Of a DNA stretch of 64,000 nucleotides, positions 10,344 through 23,200 are shown one piece after another. How positions within the stretch are numbered: position 1 is the first letter of the stretch; every line of letters starts with the position of its first letter. The position numbers were made by a program, and so were the translations under genes. The stretch comes from Campanula takesimana (taxonomy: Eukaryota; Streptophyta; Magnoliopsida; Asterales; Campanulaceae): assembly GCA_026119855.1 (NCBI GenBank), contig JAOWBW010000159.1:62001-126000 (forward strand). Direction: 5' to 3'. The notes below the pieces were generated by a model. The model was not told the DNA's origin. It was given only the letters and a program-made list of their open reading frames with translations, and ran no database searches.

Positions 10344-13300
10344 CTCCCTCAGCATCCCGCCACTCACAGTTAAAAAGAACAACAGAATTCTGTTGCAAAT
10401 ACTTTAATTCAATAACTTCTTTCAAAACACCATAGTACTCTAGATTCCCTTTAAGGTTAACCCCACTATTCCAGGTTGATCTTGTTTGGCCATAGTCTTC
10501 CGTGTGAAAGACATAACCGTTCACAAAATAACCATTATATACATTAACTTGTAAGAATGGGTCAGCAGCTAGTATTTGTAATTTTGCAGCTTTCTGATCT
10601 TCAGGGTGGTCCAAAATCTATAAATAAATATAATAAATATTTAATCAAACACATGTTGAAAACTGAATATATATAATAAAAATTAAATGATGTGATTAGT
10701 GATTTACATATGTCTTAAGCCACGAAGAAAATTCATTGTCTGTCCTTATTGAGACTAGTTCTTGTGGCATATCTCCAACTTGTTCTTCAAACATACTGCA
10801 TTAAGATATGTTCAATGTAATTACTCATATAATTTGCATCAATAATTGCACGAAAATGTATATATAAAAACACTTACTTTAAATAATCTTCAACCTCAAT
10901 GCAATTTAGGAGAACATAGAGTCTGGCAGCTTCAAACTCTGGTCTGGTTAACACCCATTTGCACTTTCGACGCCCAAGGAATCGACCAGGTGAACAAAAC
11001 ACAGATATTCTTCCATCTTTATTGGTAAGTCCACCGTCAAAATTACGAGCAACTCTATTGAACCTCGTCTCAATTTCAGGATGAAAATAAGCCGAAACAA
11101 ATGACACTATTTCATCAATTATCATCGCTTCAGATATAGACGCCTCAACTTTTGCTCTATTGCTCATTTTTTTTTTCAGTTTGCCCAAAAAACGCTCGAA
11201 TGGATACATCCATCTGTATTGAACAGGACCACCAACTCTAGCCTCATATGCTAGGTGAATTGGTAAATGCTCCATTGAATCAAAAAAAGAGGGCGGAAAT
11301 ATTTTCTCAAGCTTGCATATTGTTACCACAATGCTTTCTTCAAGCCTTATCATATCTTCAACACGTAGAGTGCTGGATGTCAAGGCTCTAAAGAATTCAC
11401 TCAATTCAGTTAAAGCAACCCAAATATGATCTGGGAGCAAATCTCTGAGTGCAATTGGAAGCAACCTGTCCAACAATATGTGGCAATCATGACTTTTTAA
11501 CCCATACACTGTCCCCTCTTCAACATTCACACAATTACCAATATTTGATGAATACCCGTCAGGAAGCTTCAAATCTTTCAACCATTGAAGAACACGATGT
11601 TTATCATCCTTAGTGAGCACATATGGAGCAACCGGTTTCATAGTTTTCCCATTCACCTCTGCCAAATTGAGATTAACTCGATTGCAAATTAGTGCAAGGT
11701 CCTTTTGACTGTTCTCAGTATCCTTTGTTTGAGACTTGAAATTCATAACCGTGTTAAATACATTGTCAAACACATTCTTCTCAATATGCATAACATCAAG
11801 GTTATGTCTAATCAAGTTTGTCTTCCAATAAGGCAACTCCCAAAATATACTCTTCTTTATCCAATTATGAGTCTCACCAAACCCTTCTATTCTTTCTTTT
11901 GAAAACATTCGCCCCCATCTAACATCAGGAAACTTCGACACTCTTTCAAAAATATCATCACCACTAAGACGTGGAGGAGCCTGCCGATAATCTGACTTAT
12001 TCTTAGTAAAAGAATTCTTCTCTTTTCTAAAGCGATGGCCACTAGGGAGAAACCGCCTATGACAATCAAACCAACTCTGCTTCTTAGAATGCACAAGTGT
12101 GAAGGCATCAGTATCCTCCATACAGTATGGACAAGCCAATCTTCCATGCGTGCTCCATCCCGACATCATCCCGTACGCGGGGAAGTCATTAATTGTCCAC
12201 ATAACCGCAGCCTTCATGTTAAAATTTTCCAACTTAAACGCATCCCAAGTTTGAACACCGACAGTCCACAACTGCTTTAGTTCGTCCATCAATGGTCGAA
12301 GATACACATCAATGTTCTTACTTGGGTTGTACGGTCCTGGAATGAATAGAGTTAAATACATATAAGGATCGGTCATGCACAACCAATGGGGAAGGTTGTA
12401 AACCGTGACAATAACAGGCCAACATGAGTAGGATTTTGCCCCTGGCCCAAATGGTGTAAAACCATCAGAACATATCCCCAACCTTATATTTCTAGCATCT
12501 GCAGCAAACTCACTATAAGTAGCATCAAAATGTTTCCATGCCTCCCCATCAGATGGATGGGTTAAAACACCCTCTTCACGCAAACACTCCTTGTGCCAAC
12601 GCATTGCTTCAGAGGTTTCTTTTGATGCATAAAGGCGTTGCAGCCTAGGAATTAACGACATGTACCGTAACTGTTTATGAGGAACATTCTTCTTCTGTTT
12701 GGAACTACCCCGACGTGGTGACTTATACCTACCATGACCACAAACTGAACAAGACTTCAAACCCTCACTTTCTTTGTAGAAAAGCATACATTGATTCTTA
12801 CATGCATCAATTTTCTCATAACCGAGGCCAATACTCCCAACCAACTTTTTAGTCTCATAGAAATTGCTCACCATCTTATTCTCTTTGGGCAACATTCGTT
12901 TAATACATGAAATCATACGGTTATAAGTATGTTGACTCATGTTTGAATCGACTTTAATATTAAGCAACTCAGCCACTGACTCCAATACGCTCGACTCTGC
13001 ACCTGTACAAATCGTCTCCTTCGCAGACTCCATCATATTAATAAACTTCTTGGCAGTTGCAATTGGCTCCTCCATAGGATTAGGGGTCCAATCAAACTCT
13101 GGACCAGCCGCATCTCGAACCATATCGTCCATATGCACCACAAGTGTTTCTTCAACCATTGGTTGAGGTTCACTTGTAGAAACACCAACTGCAGGGGGAA
13201 TGCGATTTTGGACGTTTCTAGGTACAATCGATTCACCATGCACTATCCATCTTTTGTACCCATCAACGAACCCACGTTTCATTAGGTGCGTTTTTACAAC

Positions 13301-13489
13301 CCCATCAGTTTCAAAGGTAAGATTACGACACTTTTTGCATGGACATCTAATCATGTCATCACGTAGACATTGAGGATGTGATCTAGCGAAATCCACAAAA
13401 CGATTCACACCTCTTCTAAATTCATCTGTAATGCCATTTCTTCCAGGTAGCCTACGGTTATCCATCCAACTACGGCCTTCCCCTGACAT
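10344..13489 (-). CDS. CACTA transposase, TNP2 family
   Basis: Exon 1 (13489-10878) gives about 870 residues: an N-terminal transposase-associated zinc-binding domain (WMDNR near residue 8, CPCKKCRN near 50), the TNP2 catalytic region (SYSCWPVIVTVYNLP and GPYNPSKNIDVYL; then GMMSGWSTHGRLACPYC) and a DUF4218-like part (MEHLPIHLAYEARVGGPVQYRWMYPFER is present in pieces). Exon 2 (10795-10708) and exon 3 (10617-10344, DUF4216: EYYGVLKEVIELKYL) join through GT-AG introns and keep the frame. The protein would bind and cut CACTA ends. The first 870 residues are open, so the element was active recently, but the C-terminal exons look broken. Confidence 0.85.
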
Positions 13490-13858
13490 ACCTGATTCCT
13501 GCGTTTATTGATAATACAATTTATAATTATCATAATATAGCATCTTCACTTCAATTGAGGTTAGGCTTCTATCTGATCTAAAAATAAATATTGCATTTAA
13601 CTTTAACTTGTCAATTAACTTTAATTTGCTAATGTTTCTATGTACTTTAGTTTTGTTGCGAGAGTTCCTCGTATGCAAGGTTTTATTTAGCATCCATTCA
13701 CATCACTGAAAACAAATGCAAACTTAGATTTTAATAAAAAAACAACACAAAAGGATTGGGGCAAACTTTAACAAGCAGACACTTAAATTTAAAAAAAAAA
13801 CAACACAAACGGTATGATGGCATGATAATCAGTATTAATACCATTTTTCTTGTTGCAG
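13490..13858. other. CACTA internal untranslated region
   Basis: This lies between the transposase start and the captured exon. It is A/T-rich, with two copies of an AAAAAAACAACACAAA phrase (13736 and 13794). The last part, up to 13858, is the 3' end of a captured intron ending TTGTTGCAG. Confidence 0.4.
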
Positions 13859-14270
13859 ATTATAACGAGCTCTTGTGATGGTTTAATCCGGTTGATGGAT
13901 GTAGAAAGGGAGACTTACAATTTGGCATATTCCACCACTAATGGTATTATATTTATTCAGTTTCTTACCGGCCTAATGACGCTAAATCTCTATATTTCGG
14001 TGAGGGTACTGGAAAACTTGGTATTTGGGATGAGAGGTCTGGAAAATGTTCATTGTCAAGGGCTTTACATGGACAGATGATTAACTCGATAGATTTTAGC
14101 TCGGGAAACACAAACTTAATGGCAACAAGTTCAGCAGATGGAACTGCTCGCATTTGGGATTTGAGAAATATTGATGCAAGAAAGCCGATATCATTGAAGG
14201 TGGTTAGACATTCAAAGCCTGTGCATTCAGCTTATTTTTCTCCCACTGGAAGTCTTCTTGCCAGTACAAG
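13859..14270 (+). pseudogene. captured exon of a WD40 gene (WDR76/CMR1-like) inside the CACTA
   Basis: The 412-bp exon is bounded by an intact acceptor (TTTTTCTTGTTGCAG) and donor (GTATGT), so genomic DNA rather than cDNA was copied. It encodes ITSSCDGLIRLMDVE, then after a frameshift near 13945-13960 SYRPNDAKSLYFGEG, GIWDERSGKCSLSRALHG, TNLMATSSADGTARIWDLR and HSKPVHSAYFSPTGSLLAST. These are two to three WD repeats, resembling plant WDR76/CMR1-type DNA-damage-binding proteins; the exact parent is an inference. It runs opposite to the transposase gene. The frameshift and missing flanking exons make it non-functional as protein, though antisense transcription from the element is possible. Confidence 0.75.
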
Positions 14271-15143
14271 GTATGTCATACTCCAAATAAAAAGGGTTTT
14301 AGCATTTCACAGTAGCTCTCAAACCACATAAAAAACATAAAAATTACAAATACAAAACAAGAATCATGGACATGGTGCAAAGAGTGAGGGAAACTAGCAA
14401 CTAATTAGTTACCTTGCAAATACCAGTTGAAGATGACCTCAAACTTCAAATTGTCAGAGGGGAATTAAACCCTAGAAATAGATAGAAAAGAAAAGTAACA
14501 AAATTAACACTTTCTAAACAAGAAAGTTCAAAATCAGAGATAAAATAGAAGAAGAAAAGCAATGGAAGAGAAAATACCTGTGAGAATGCGGAACGATTTG
14601 AGCGGGCATCTCCGGAGAAATCAGACCAAATCTAGCGGCCTATCTAGGATGAAATCGAAATCGAACGGTTGTATATATGGAGGAGAGGCGGGGATCGATC
14701 GGAGTGGGTCGTCTCCGGCAAAGGGACGACCCTAGATGCGTCGGAGAGAAAGCTTGAGAGAGAGGGACGAGAATTCGATTCCAGGGAGGGTGAATGTCGA
14801 CTGAAAAAGCAAGCAACCCTTAAATTTGCTAATATACATGTAAATGAAACGACGTAGTATTGGTCTCCCAATGATTTTTTTTTTTTTTTTTTGACATGAT
14901 GACTGGTCTTCCAAAATTGGGTTCCCGCTATTCCCAATTTTTATTTCCCGCTAGAGAGGAAGCGACGCGTGTCCGTCGAGGTAGACGATGGAAAATTCCG
15001 TCGTTCCCTAATTTCCGTCGTAAATATTAAAAATATTTAATTCCCAAAATTTCCGTCGCTTTCGTGTTTTGTTCCGTCTCCGAATGAGACGGAAATTATT
15101 CCGTCACAAAATTCCGTCGCAATTTTTACATTTCCTAGTAGTG
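14271..15143 (-). promoter_or_regulatory. 5' leader, promoter and subterminal repeats of the CACTA element
   Basis: Read on the minus strand: the terminus at 15143, TTCCGTCG-type subterminal repeats (15125-14960), a TATA-like ATATATAC at 14670-14678, and a leader exon ending at a CACAG|GTATTT donor near 14578, which would splice to the transposase. A poly-T run is at 14875-14892. Sequence to 14271 includes the captured intron. Confidence 0.45.
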
Positions 15144-15430
15144 CGTTCACTAGGAATTAGGGTTTAAACCCTACGGTCTTTAGAATTCCTAGCGTCACCG
15201 AACCCAAGATTTGATAAATCATTTCATTCTCCCAATATATATACGCCGTGGACGTGTGCTCTAGCAAAGAGTTTGTTAGTGGGTTGGAATTTAATTAGTC
15301 TCTAATTTAAGAAGACAAAGTCTTGTATACACTTGTTGCACCACCGTGCAACGGGCTTGGCGCATGGAACAAACCGCCCAACCCAGCCTCTTGCCTCTTT
15401 ACCCGCCCGTCAGCTTCTCCTCCATTCCCA
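15144..15430. other. intergenic sequence
   Basis: No gene or clear element end is seen. A TTGCACCACCGTGCAA near-palindrome at 15339-15354 may belong to the AT-rich element that follows. Confidence 0.3.
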
Positions 15431-15434
15431 GTGC

Positions 15435-16745
15435 ACCACGTGTTATTCATTTAAAAAAAAAAACTCAATAACTTTAAAATGCTATATCTTGATATTAATA
15501 ACTCAGAAAAAATAAATAAAAATACCGTTGTGTTCGTCTCGACGAGACAAATAAAACTATATAGGTCATGATATGGTTTGATTTTATTTTTTTTTAAAAA
15601 AACATATTTTTTTTACACACAAAAAGTTTGAGCTGCTCATCAGCTAAGATGTAACACTCTGTTCTGATAAAAGTAACAGTTTCATGTTAAAAAAGTAACA
15701 CTTTTTACAGTCAAATGTAACAGCAATTTTACAAGAAAATTAAATTGCTTGATAGTTTTTGTGGTTAAAAAAAATAATATTTGAAGTGTAACAAAGTGAA
15801 TATATGATTATAATTTTTATATAAATGAATGTAATATTTAATTTTTAGTAAATGTTACTTTTCTTCTTTAAAAAAAGAGTAAAAATTCATACTCCCTCTG
15901 TCCCAACCGAATTAGGATTTTTGGGTTGGGCACGGGGATTAAGAAAAAAGTGTTTGTGGATAAGGTGTTGTGAGTATGAAAAGTAAAGTAGGAAAGAGAA
16001 GTGGGGTAGAGAATAAGGAGTGGAAAGTTGCTGTGAGTGTGAATGTGGGTCCCATTAAATAAAATATTTCCATTTTTGGGTTGTCCTAATTCGAATGGGA
16101 CACTCAAAATGGAAATTTGTCATAATTCGAGTGGGACGGAGAGAGTATATATAATTGTGTTGCATTTCAATTGTTACATTCTCAATAAAAAATTGTTACA
16201 TTTCAGATATAATGTTACATTTAAGAATATAAACTGTTACAATTGAGAAAAAAAATGTTACATTCATTTTTTATAAAATGTAACATTAGTTTAGTTTGTC
16301 AATCTTATGTTAATTTTGAAAAAAAAAAGTGTTACATTTGAAAAAAAGAGTGTTACATTCTTTTATAAAAAGTGTTACATTAATTTAGTTGCCAATCTTT
16401 ATGTTATTTTAATCTATTGTAGCAAAATTGTGATACATTTTTTTAAAAAAGTGTTACATTTGAAAAAAAAAGTGTTACATTCCTTTATAAAAAGTGTGAC
16501 ATTAGTTTAGCTGTCAATCTTTATGTTATCTTTAAAATTGTGATACATTTTGAAAAAAAAAATGTTACATTTGAAAAGAAAAAAGTGTTACATTTCGTTA
16601 TAACAAGTGTTACTTTTGTTGGGAAGAAAAAAAAGATTGGGGTGGCAAAAAAAAAAAAAAAAAAAAAGAAAAAAAAGGGGGGGGGGGGGGAAGGTCGCTC
16701 CTGTCGCACGGTGCAACCGTCGCACAGGAGACCCCCTCATTTTAG
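15435..16745. mobile_element. AT-rich element, copy 1, of GTTACATTT repeats
   Basis: The stretch consists largely of short A/T-rich units ending in GTTACATTT or its relatives (for example 16180-16620, about a dozen copies) and closes with A and G homopolymers and a hairpin-prone GTCGCACGGTGCAACCGTCG at about 16700. Its left part (15435-15720) is repeated in inverted orientation at 17210-17455. No ORF is credible. The superfamily is unknown. Confidence 0.5.
15892..16145. mobile_element. Stowaway-type MITE nested in the AT-rich element
   Basis: CTCCCTCTGTCCCAACCGAA on the left and TTCGAGTGGGACGGAGAGAG on the right with TA on both sides (15890-15891, 16146-16147). Confidence 0.85.
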
Positions 16746-16770
16746 AAAAATCATCATCTCTATCTATATA

Positions 16771-17736
16771 CTCCCTCCGGTCACAAATATAACCAAAAGT
16801 AACTAAAATCACACTTAAAAGTAATTAAATTTAGTTAATTGTCTTGGTTTTATAATAAGAGGAGGACTGCTGTGCGACCGCTGCACGCTGTGCGACGGCG
16901 CCAGCCAGCCTTTTCAATTTATTTTATTTTTTTCCTGCCATTTTTTGTTTGTCAGCAAAAGTAACACTTTTTATGAGGAATGTAACATTTGTTTCTCATA
17001 TGTAACACTTTTTTTCTTTTCAAAAAAAACTATGTATATTATTTTGCGAAATTGATGTTACATCTTACAATAAAGTGTTACTTTTTTAAGACCAAACTGT
17101 TACTTTCTTCATAAGAAAATGTTACATTTTCTAATCACAAAAATTATTTATATTATTTGCGAAACTGCTGTTACATCTTATAATAAAAAAATGTTATTTT
17201 TTTAAGACCAAACTGTTACTTTCTTCATAAGAAAGTGTTACATTTTATTATGACAAGCAGCTCACTTGTTTTGTATGTTAAAAAATATTTTTAAAAAGTA
17301 TTTAAAAAAAAAAACATAGCATGACCTATGTAGTTTTATTCGTCTCGTCGAGATGAACACAACGGTATTTTTTAAAAAAAAATCGACTTCAAAATCTCAA
17401 GATATAGCATTTTAAAATTATTGGAGGTTTTTTTTTTTAACACACGTGGATTTTGGGAAAAGAGGGGGGGGGCGTCTCACGCGCCCGTCTCACGTGAGAC
17501 GGTCGCATATAAGTTTTGTTCTTATAATAAAAATATATTAAACTTACTAATATATCCTCATATTAAATATGCGATAAATGTACACTTGTATTTGAAAATG
17601 AGTAATTAATTTTTGGTAAAAGAGTGTTAAATATAGTTACATTTAATGAGTTTTGTATTGAAACCCAACTCTTTTGCTTATATTTAGGTAAAAAAAAAAC
17701 TCAACTTTTTTTGCTTATATTTGTTTCCAGAGGGAG
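16771..17736. mobile_element. Stowaway-type MITE split by an insertion
   Basis: The left end CTCCCTCCGGTCACAAATAT (16771) matches the right end ATATTTGTTTCCAGAGGGAG before TA (17737-17738). The middle, about 16860-17510, is a foreign insert, namely copy 2 of the AT-rich element; TTATAATAA occurs on each side of it, as a 9-bp target duplication would. Confidence 0.6.
16860..17510. mobile_element. AT-rich element, copy 2, inverted relative to copy 1
   Basis: It begins with a GTGCGAC-rich piece, runs through GTTAC/GTAAC repeats, and contains a region (17210-17455) that is the reverse complement of copy 1 at 15435-15720, including the GTCTCGTCGAGA-like motif. It ends near the perfect palindrome CCGTCTCACGTGAGACGG (17485-17502). 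Confidence 0.5.
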
Positions 17737-17742
17737 TATCTT

Positions 17743-18060
17743 TATAAAAGCAGAAACATTATCTCATTTTACAGCGCGCCACATGAAATTATGACATAGA
17801 ATTTTATGTGGTATTTTCTAATAGGCATATGCTAAACAAATTGATTTATTCATAAAAATTCATAATTTATGTTTCCTACAACATATTATCAAATTTAAAA
17901 TTTCCTAAAATATTAACATCAAATTCTAAAGTTACCTAAAAATATTAAAATTTAAGTTTTAAACTTTCTATCTTTCAAAAATCCTATTGTGTGACACATA
18001 TAAATTAGGTTCATGTATACAGTACATATTTTTTTTAATTTTAAAATTAACAAATTTAAA
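17743..18060. repeat. ancient duplicated segment, copy 1
   Basis: The sequence from TATAAAAGCAGAAAC to about 18030 is repeated, with divergence, at 19183-19250 and, after the interrupting MITE and Copia element, at 24190-24390. No coding content is seen. A poly-A run follows at 18108-18128. Confidence 0.7.
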
Positions 18061-19180
18061 ATTGTAAGATTCACTTAAATAAATTAATCAAAACTGGGAC
18101 ATGTACAAAAAAAAAAAAAAAAAAAAAACCGTCTACAATATAATCAAATTCACTATATTCACAATTCTGATAGTTAAATGTGCAATAATGTTGCATATTT
18201 AAAGTTCAAATGAATCTTTATGACTTATTTGAAATTCTAATAAGAATGCCTATTTTAAAATTTAAATAAATCTCTTAATTTACATTCAGTTAAATTTATT
18301 TCCAATTTCCCTTAGTTTGCGAATTAAGAATGGGGTACCTTCCGTTCCTCTTCTTTCTGTTCTACAGCGATCTCCATCTTCAATTTGTTCGTCTCGTTCA
18401 TTTTATATTGCTTTGTCTAACCCGATTTCACATTTATTAATGGTTGTTTTGCAATTAATAAATGTGAAATCAGGTATTTAATTTTCGTTTTAAATCTAGA
18501 TTTTTAATAATGTTTATTGTTGTTGTTGTTCTTGTATTGTTGTTTTTCTCTCCATATCCATATGTGAGAGCTTGTGATTTCCTTCCGTGGTTGAAGGCTT
18601 GTGATTCCCTTCCATTTGTGAGGGCCTTGTGTATTTGTGATTTCCTTCCGTTGTTGAAGGCTTGTGATTTCCTTCCATTTGTGAAGGCCTTGTGTATTGG
18701 TTTTGTTGTTTTTATGAATGTGAGAAAGTCTGAGTCTGACTTAGCGAAGCAAAAAATGGACATGAACGCAGTACTTCATCATGATGTTCGTGAAGACCAG
18801 CGTTTCGACTGGTGGAATCTTTCGAAGTCAGATTTTGTTAATCGTTGCAAGGTGGAATCTTTCGAAGTCGGATTTTAGTATGATTTAATTATTCAAATGA
18901 AAATTTAAAACTTGTTATTGATAGTATTAGTGATGTTGTATCAATAAAATATTTTAGATTTTTATTAGTATAATTAAACCAATCTAAAATTATCTGTCAA
19001 AGTTTCTTCGGAGTAACGGCACAAAAACGTAAAGATCATTTGAGACATATGGAGTATACTTGTTTAATTGATTCTTCCATTTTTTAACTTGACAAAAGCC
19101 TACTTAAAAATTTTGAGGCTCCAACAAAAAGCAATTAGCTTTGGGCCTCAAATCTTCACGGACCGGCACTGAATACCGAG
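18060..19180. other. intergenic region with hairpin and short tandem repeats
   Basis: A 21-bp stem (18422-18442 with 18453-18473, one mismatch, GATTTCACATTTATTAAT) forms a strong hairpin. From 18565 to 18700 a unit with GCTTGTGATTTCCTTCC is repeated four to five times. An open frame at 18510-18878 covers these repeats and has no recognisable domain. I do not call a gene. Confidence 0.45.
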
Positions 19181-20225
19181 TATATAAAAGCAGAAACTTT
19201 ATCTCGCAGTGCACTACATGGAATTATGACGTGGAATTTCATATGACATCTTCGTCCGTTCCACGTGACTTGAGACTGCCAAAAATGGTAAAGAATCTTT
19301 ACTATTCTTCCCACTCATTCTTTCTCCTACTTTACTTTTACACTCACAACACCAATTAACTTACTATTCCTCCCACTCATTCCCTCTCCTATTTAATTTT
19401 TTTCATACTTACTGTTGGGTTAATGCCTTTGAATTTGGGACGCCGAGTTAAAGGATTAAACAACAGAGAGATTTCATAATTCCGGGACAGAGCGCAGAAG
19501 GAAGGTTTCCAAGTCAGTTTTGGACTAGGTTTTCAAGTTCCTAAGAGATTTTGAGATAAACTTTACTAGTATAAATAGAGGCCAGTAGTTTAGATTAAAA
19601 TCACACCTCAGATTGTCATAGACAAATTATTAGAGTGCTCAGAGCAAGGTCTGTAATTTTACAGTTACACAGTTAGGAATTTTGTGATCAAAATTCGTGT
19701 AGCAGTAATAGTGAGATCTTGTAATCGTTTCTCCAGATTGATAATAATATTCTCTCCCCTTCCCGTGGACGTAGCCAAGTTGGTGAACCACGTAAATTGG
19801 TGTTCTTGTGATCGCTCGCTTTTCTTATCAAGTCTTGTTATTTCTCTAACAAGTGGTATCAGAGCTTGGTTGAAAAGGAGAATTAGCATCGACGGAAGAG
19901 ATCCAAGATCGAAGAAAAACAAGGTAGCAGTTTCTGGTCCGTTTTTATCCAGCGCAGCAGTGAAGAAAAAGGCGTAGTGCATTCGTTCACCGTTGGATCG
20001 TGCTGATTTTCGGTGAGTAGCTTCGGGACTCATAGATCTTCGATCTGAACGGTGGAGATTGGATTTTGATGTCCGTAGCATCCGAAATTGTATCCGGACA
20101 GAAGCTGCTGGTGTTTTGTCTTCGATTGTATGCGTTTGGAATTTCTTGTTGCGATTTCTCCTAGTGGCACCAGAGCTTTGGTTCGTGGTTAGAGATTTAG
20201 GGATTCCGCTGCAGAGAACAAGAAG

Positions 20226-23200
20226 ATGGGTCAAGGATCATATTTGATCGACAAGTTCAATGGGAAGAATAGTTTTTCTCTCTGGCAGATCAAGATGAAG
20301 GCTTTGTTGGTAGACAAAGATTTATGGGAACCCGTTGGAGATTGCAATCAGGGATCGTAAGGATCCCAAGGGTAAGGAAGTCACCACAGAAGGTACAGCA
20401 GAACAGTCAGAGAAGGACAAGATAGCAGCTGCGAAGGAGGTGGCGGCATTGAAGAAGTTAGATCAGAAGGCTCACGCCAAGATCATCAGACAGTTGGATG
20501 ATGAGATCTTAACCAATGTTGCAGGAACAGACTCCGGAAGCGATCTTTGGTTGAAGTTGGAAGATATGTACATGACACGTTCATTTACCAACAAGTTATA
20601 CCTAAAGAAGAAGCTATATGATTGTCGTATGACTGAAGGTACGCCCATAAATGATCATCTTGACAGATTTACTTCTGCATTACTTGAACTGCGTAATATA
20701 GGAGTAGTTGTTGATGACGAGGATGCAGCCTTGCAGCTTTTAGTATCTTTACCTATGTCTTATGAACATTATGTCGATTCGTGCATAAACCATAAAGATG
20801 GGATCTCTCTAGAGGAAGTGAAAACTTCTCTCAAGACGAGCGAATTGCGCCGAAAGGCGAGTGGGAATGAGGCAGGTACCCAGTCATCAGGTTTGGTTGC
20901 TAGTAGTAGCAACAGCAGGGGTTCTAGTGGGAGGAAGAACAATCAAGGTAATTCTTCACACAAGAAGGGTCCGAAACCTGGGGATATCTGTAATTTCTGC
21001 AAAGAGAAGGGGCATTGGAAGTTCGACTGTCCCAGAAGGAAGCAAGGCAAGGCACCAGTCACAGCAGAGGCCATGACGGCTAGAGATTGCAGTTCAGATG
21101 AGGATTATGCTCTAGTAACATCAGAATCAGCATGCGCATCTGATGCGTGGATTCTTGATTCAGGAGCGTCTTACGATATCAGTCCTAGGAGAGAATGGTT
21201 TACCGGTTATAGGCAGATAGTTGGCGGTGATATAAGCATGGCTAACAGTACAGTTTGCAGGGTTGTCGGTATTGGTTCGATCAAGGTCAGGACTCATGAT
21301 GGTAGGGTTGTCACTTTGAACGAGGTTCGACACGTTCCGCTTATGACGAAGAATCTGATTTCTCTTAGTCAGTTAGACAGCAAAGGGTTCAGTTTCAAAG
21401 GTAAAGGTGGAGCAGTTAGTGTCTGTAACGGTTCAGAAGTGATGCTGAAAGGCCTTAAGCGGGGCTCCTTGTATTTCCTCCAAGGAAAGACTCTTGCAGA
21501 GTCGACTATGGCTGCATCAGAAGAGGTGAACGAGGGAGATATGTCTAAGCTGTGGCACATCAGGCTCGGTCACATGAGCACTCGAGAGATGCATGAGTTG
21601 ACTAACAGAGATCTTCTTTATGGCCATAAGATCAAGGATCTTAAAGGCGTTCTGGATTACATCCACTCAGAGAGTTGGGGACCTTCACGTCAGGAATTTC
21701 TAAAGGGGCATAGATATGTCTTGTCTATGGTTGATGATTAGTTGAGGAGGCCTTGGGTGGTTATCATGGAGCACAAGAATGGGGTCCTAAGGAATTTCAA
21801 GGACTGGAAGACAGTAGTGGAGAACCAGACAGAGAAGGAGATCAAAAAGCTCCGGACAGATAATGGTTTGGAGTTCTGCAGTACTGAGTTCGATTCGTTT
21901 TACAGAGAGGTGGAGGTTTCTACACATCTCACCAGCAGAGGCACGCCACAGCAGAATGGTGTAGCAGAACGAATGAATCAGACATGGCTTGTGCGAGCAT
22001 TGTGCATGCTCTCCAATGCAGAGTTGTCTAAACGTTCTGGGCAGAAGCGCTTAGTACAACATGTTACTTGATTAATCATGGACTTCATACCGGTATTGGC
22101 CTGAAAGTTCCCTATGAGGTATGGACTGGTAAATCCATGATTGTTTCAAGTGTTGGCGGTGTTGATAAACAGGTGGAGCAACAAGATACTGAAGAGTTAG
22201 TTGTACCACAGTCAGATGTTGAAAAACAGGTGGAGCAACAAGATACTGAAGATTTAGTTGTCCCACAGTAGATGTTAATCAGGATCCACCAACAGAGACA
22301 AAGACTGAAGCACCAGAAAGTTCAAGTTCAGTTCCTAAAGAACATGGGTTAGCACAAGGAGGGTCTAGAAGAGCTAATTTCAGGAATGGATTTGAAGACT
22401 TGGTGTCTTATGCACTGCAGGTTGCTGAGGAAGTAGAGCCCGTTCTTGCGGAACCTTCTATTTTTAATAAAGCAGATACATGTTCAGAGTCATCTCAGTG
22501 GTATGCGGCTACGGGTGATGAGATGGAGTCTCTTCACAGGAATCAGAGTTGGAAGTTGACTACAAGGCCAGAAGGCAGGAAGATTGTGACTTGCAAGTGG
22601 ATCTTCAAGAAAAGGGAAAGGATGTCCCCGGCAGAAGAGGTCAAGTATAAAGCTCAAGATGTTGCAAGGGGTTTCACACAGAGAGAGGGGGTGGACTACA
22701 ATGGGATCTTCTCAACAGTGGTCAGACACACTTCGATCAGAGTGTTGCTAGCAATAGAGGGATAGATATACATGACAGAGTCGGAAGGATTCCAAGTTCC
22801 TGGTAAGGAAGATCAAGTTTGTAGATTGAAGCAATCGCCTAGGCAGTGGGACAAGAGTTTTGACATCTATATGATAGCAGCAGTCAAGAAGTCAAGGATT
22901 CAGAAGCTGAAAGGCTTGGTCGCAGAGATGAAGGGTTTGGGTAACGCGAAGAGAATTCTGGGTATGGAGATCTATAGAGACAGAGCCAAACGGAAACTGT
23001 TCTTATCCCAGAAAAGATACATCAAGAAAGTTTCAAAGAGGTTTGGTAGGTCAACAACTAAGGCTATGGACACTCCGGGTGCAGTGAATGCACAGACAGT
23101 CGCGTTTGGGCCCAAATCGGTTGAGGAGAAAGAGTATATGGCTCGAGTATCTTATGCTAGTGCAGATGGTAGTTTGATGTATGCTACAGTGCGTACTAGC

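Larger units (their letters stand above)
8112..15143 (-). mobile_element. CACTA (En/Spm-type) DNA transposon with captured exon
   Basis: The 5' terminus, read on the minus strand, is CACTACTAGGAAATG ending at 15143. Subterminal repeats of the type TTCCGTCG/CGACGGAA fill 14960-15125 and recur at the other end (8195-8480). In between, all on the minus strand, are a TNP2-type transposase (13489-10344) and a Transposase_24-type gene (9551-8851). The 3' end is placed at GACTACAAGAAAG (8112) but is uncertain, because it overlaps a Stowaway end and no 3-bp target duplication matches (CGT follows 15143; ATT precedes 8112). A plus-strand fragment of a WD40 gene sits at 13859-14270. Confidence 0.75.

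Noticed and set aside
16521..16812. ORFs with Phe or Lys homopolymers
   Set aside because: They are translations of poly-A/poly-G runs in the AT-rich element.
18510..18878. 122-residue ORF with CDFLP repeats as a secreted peptide gene
   Set aside because: The frame is made by a short DNA tandem repeat and shows no promoter, domain or splice context.
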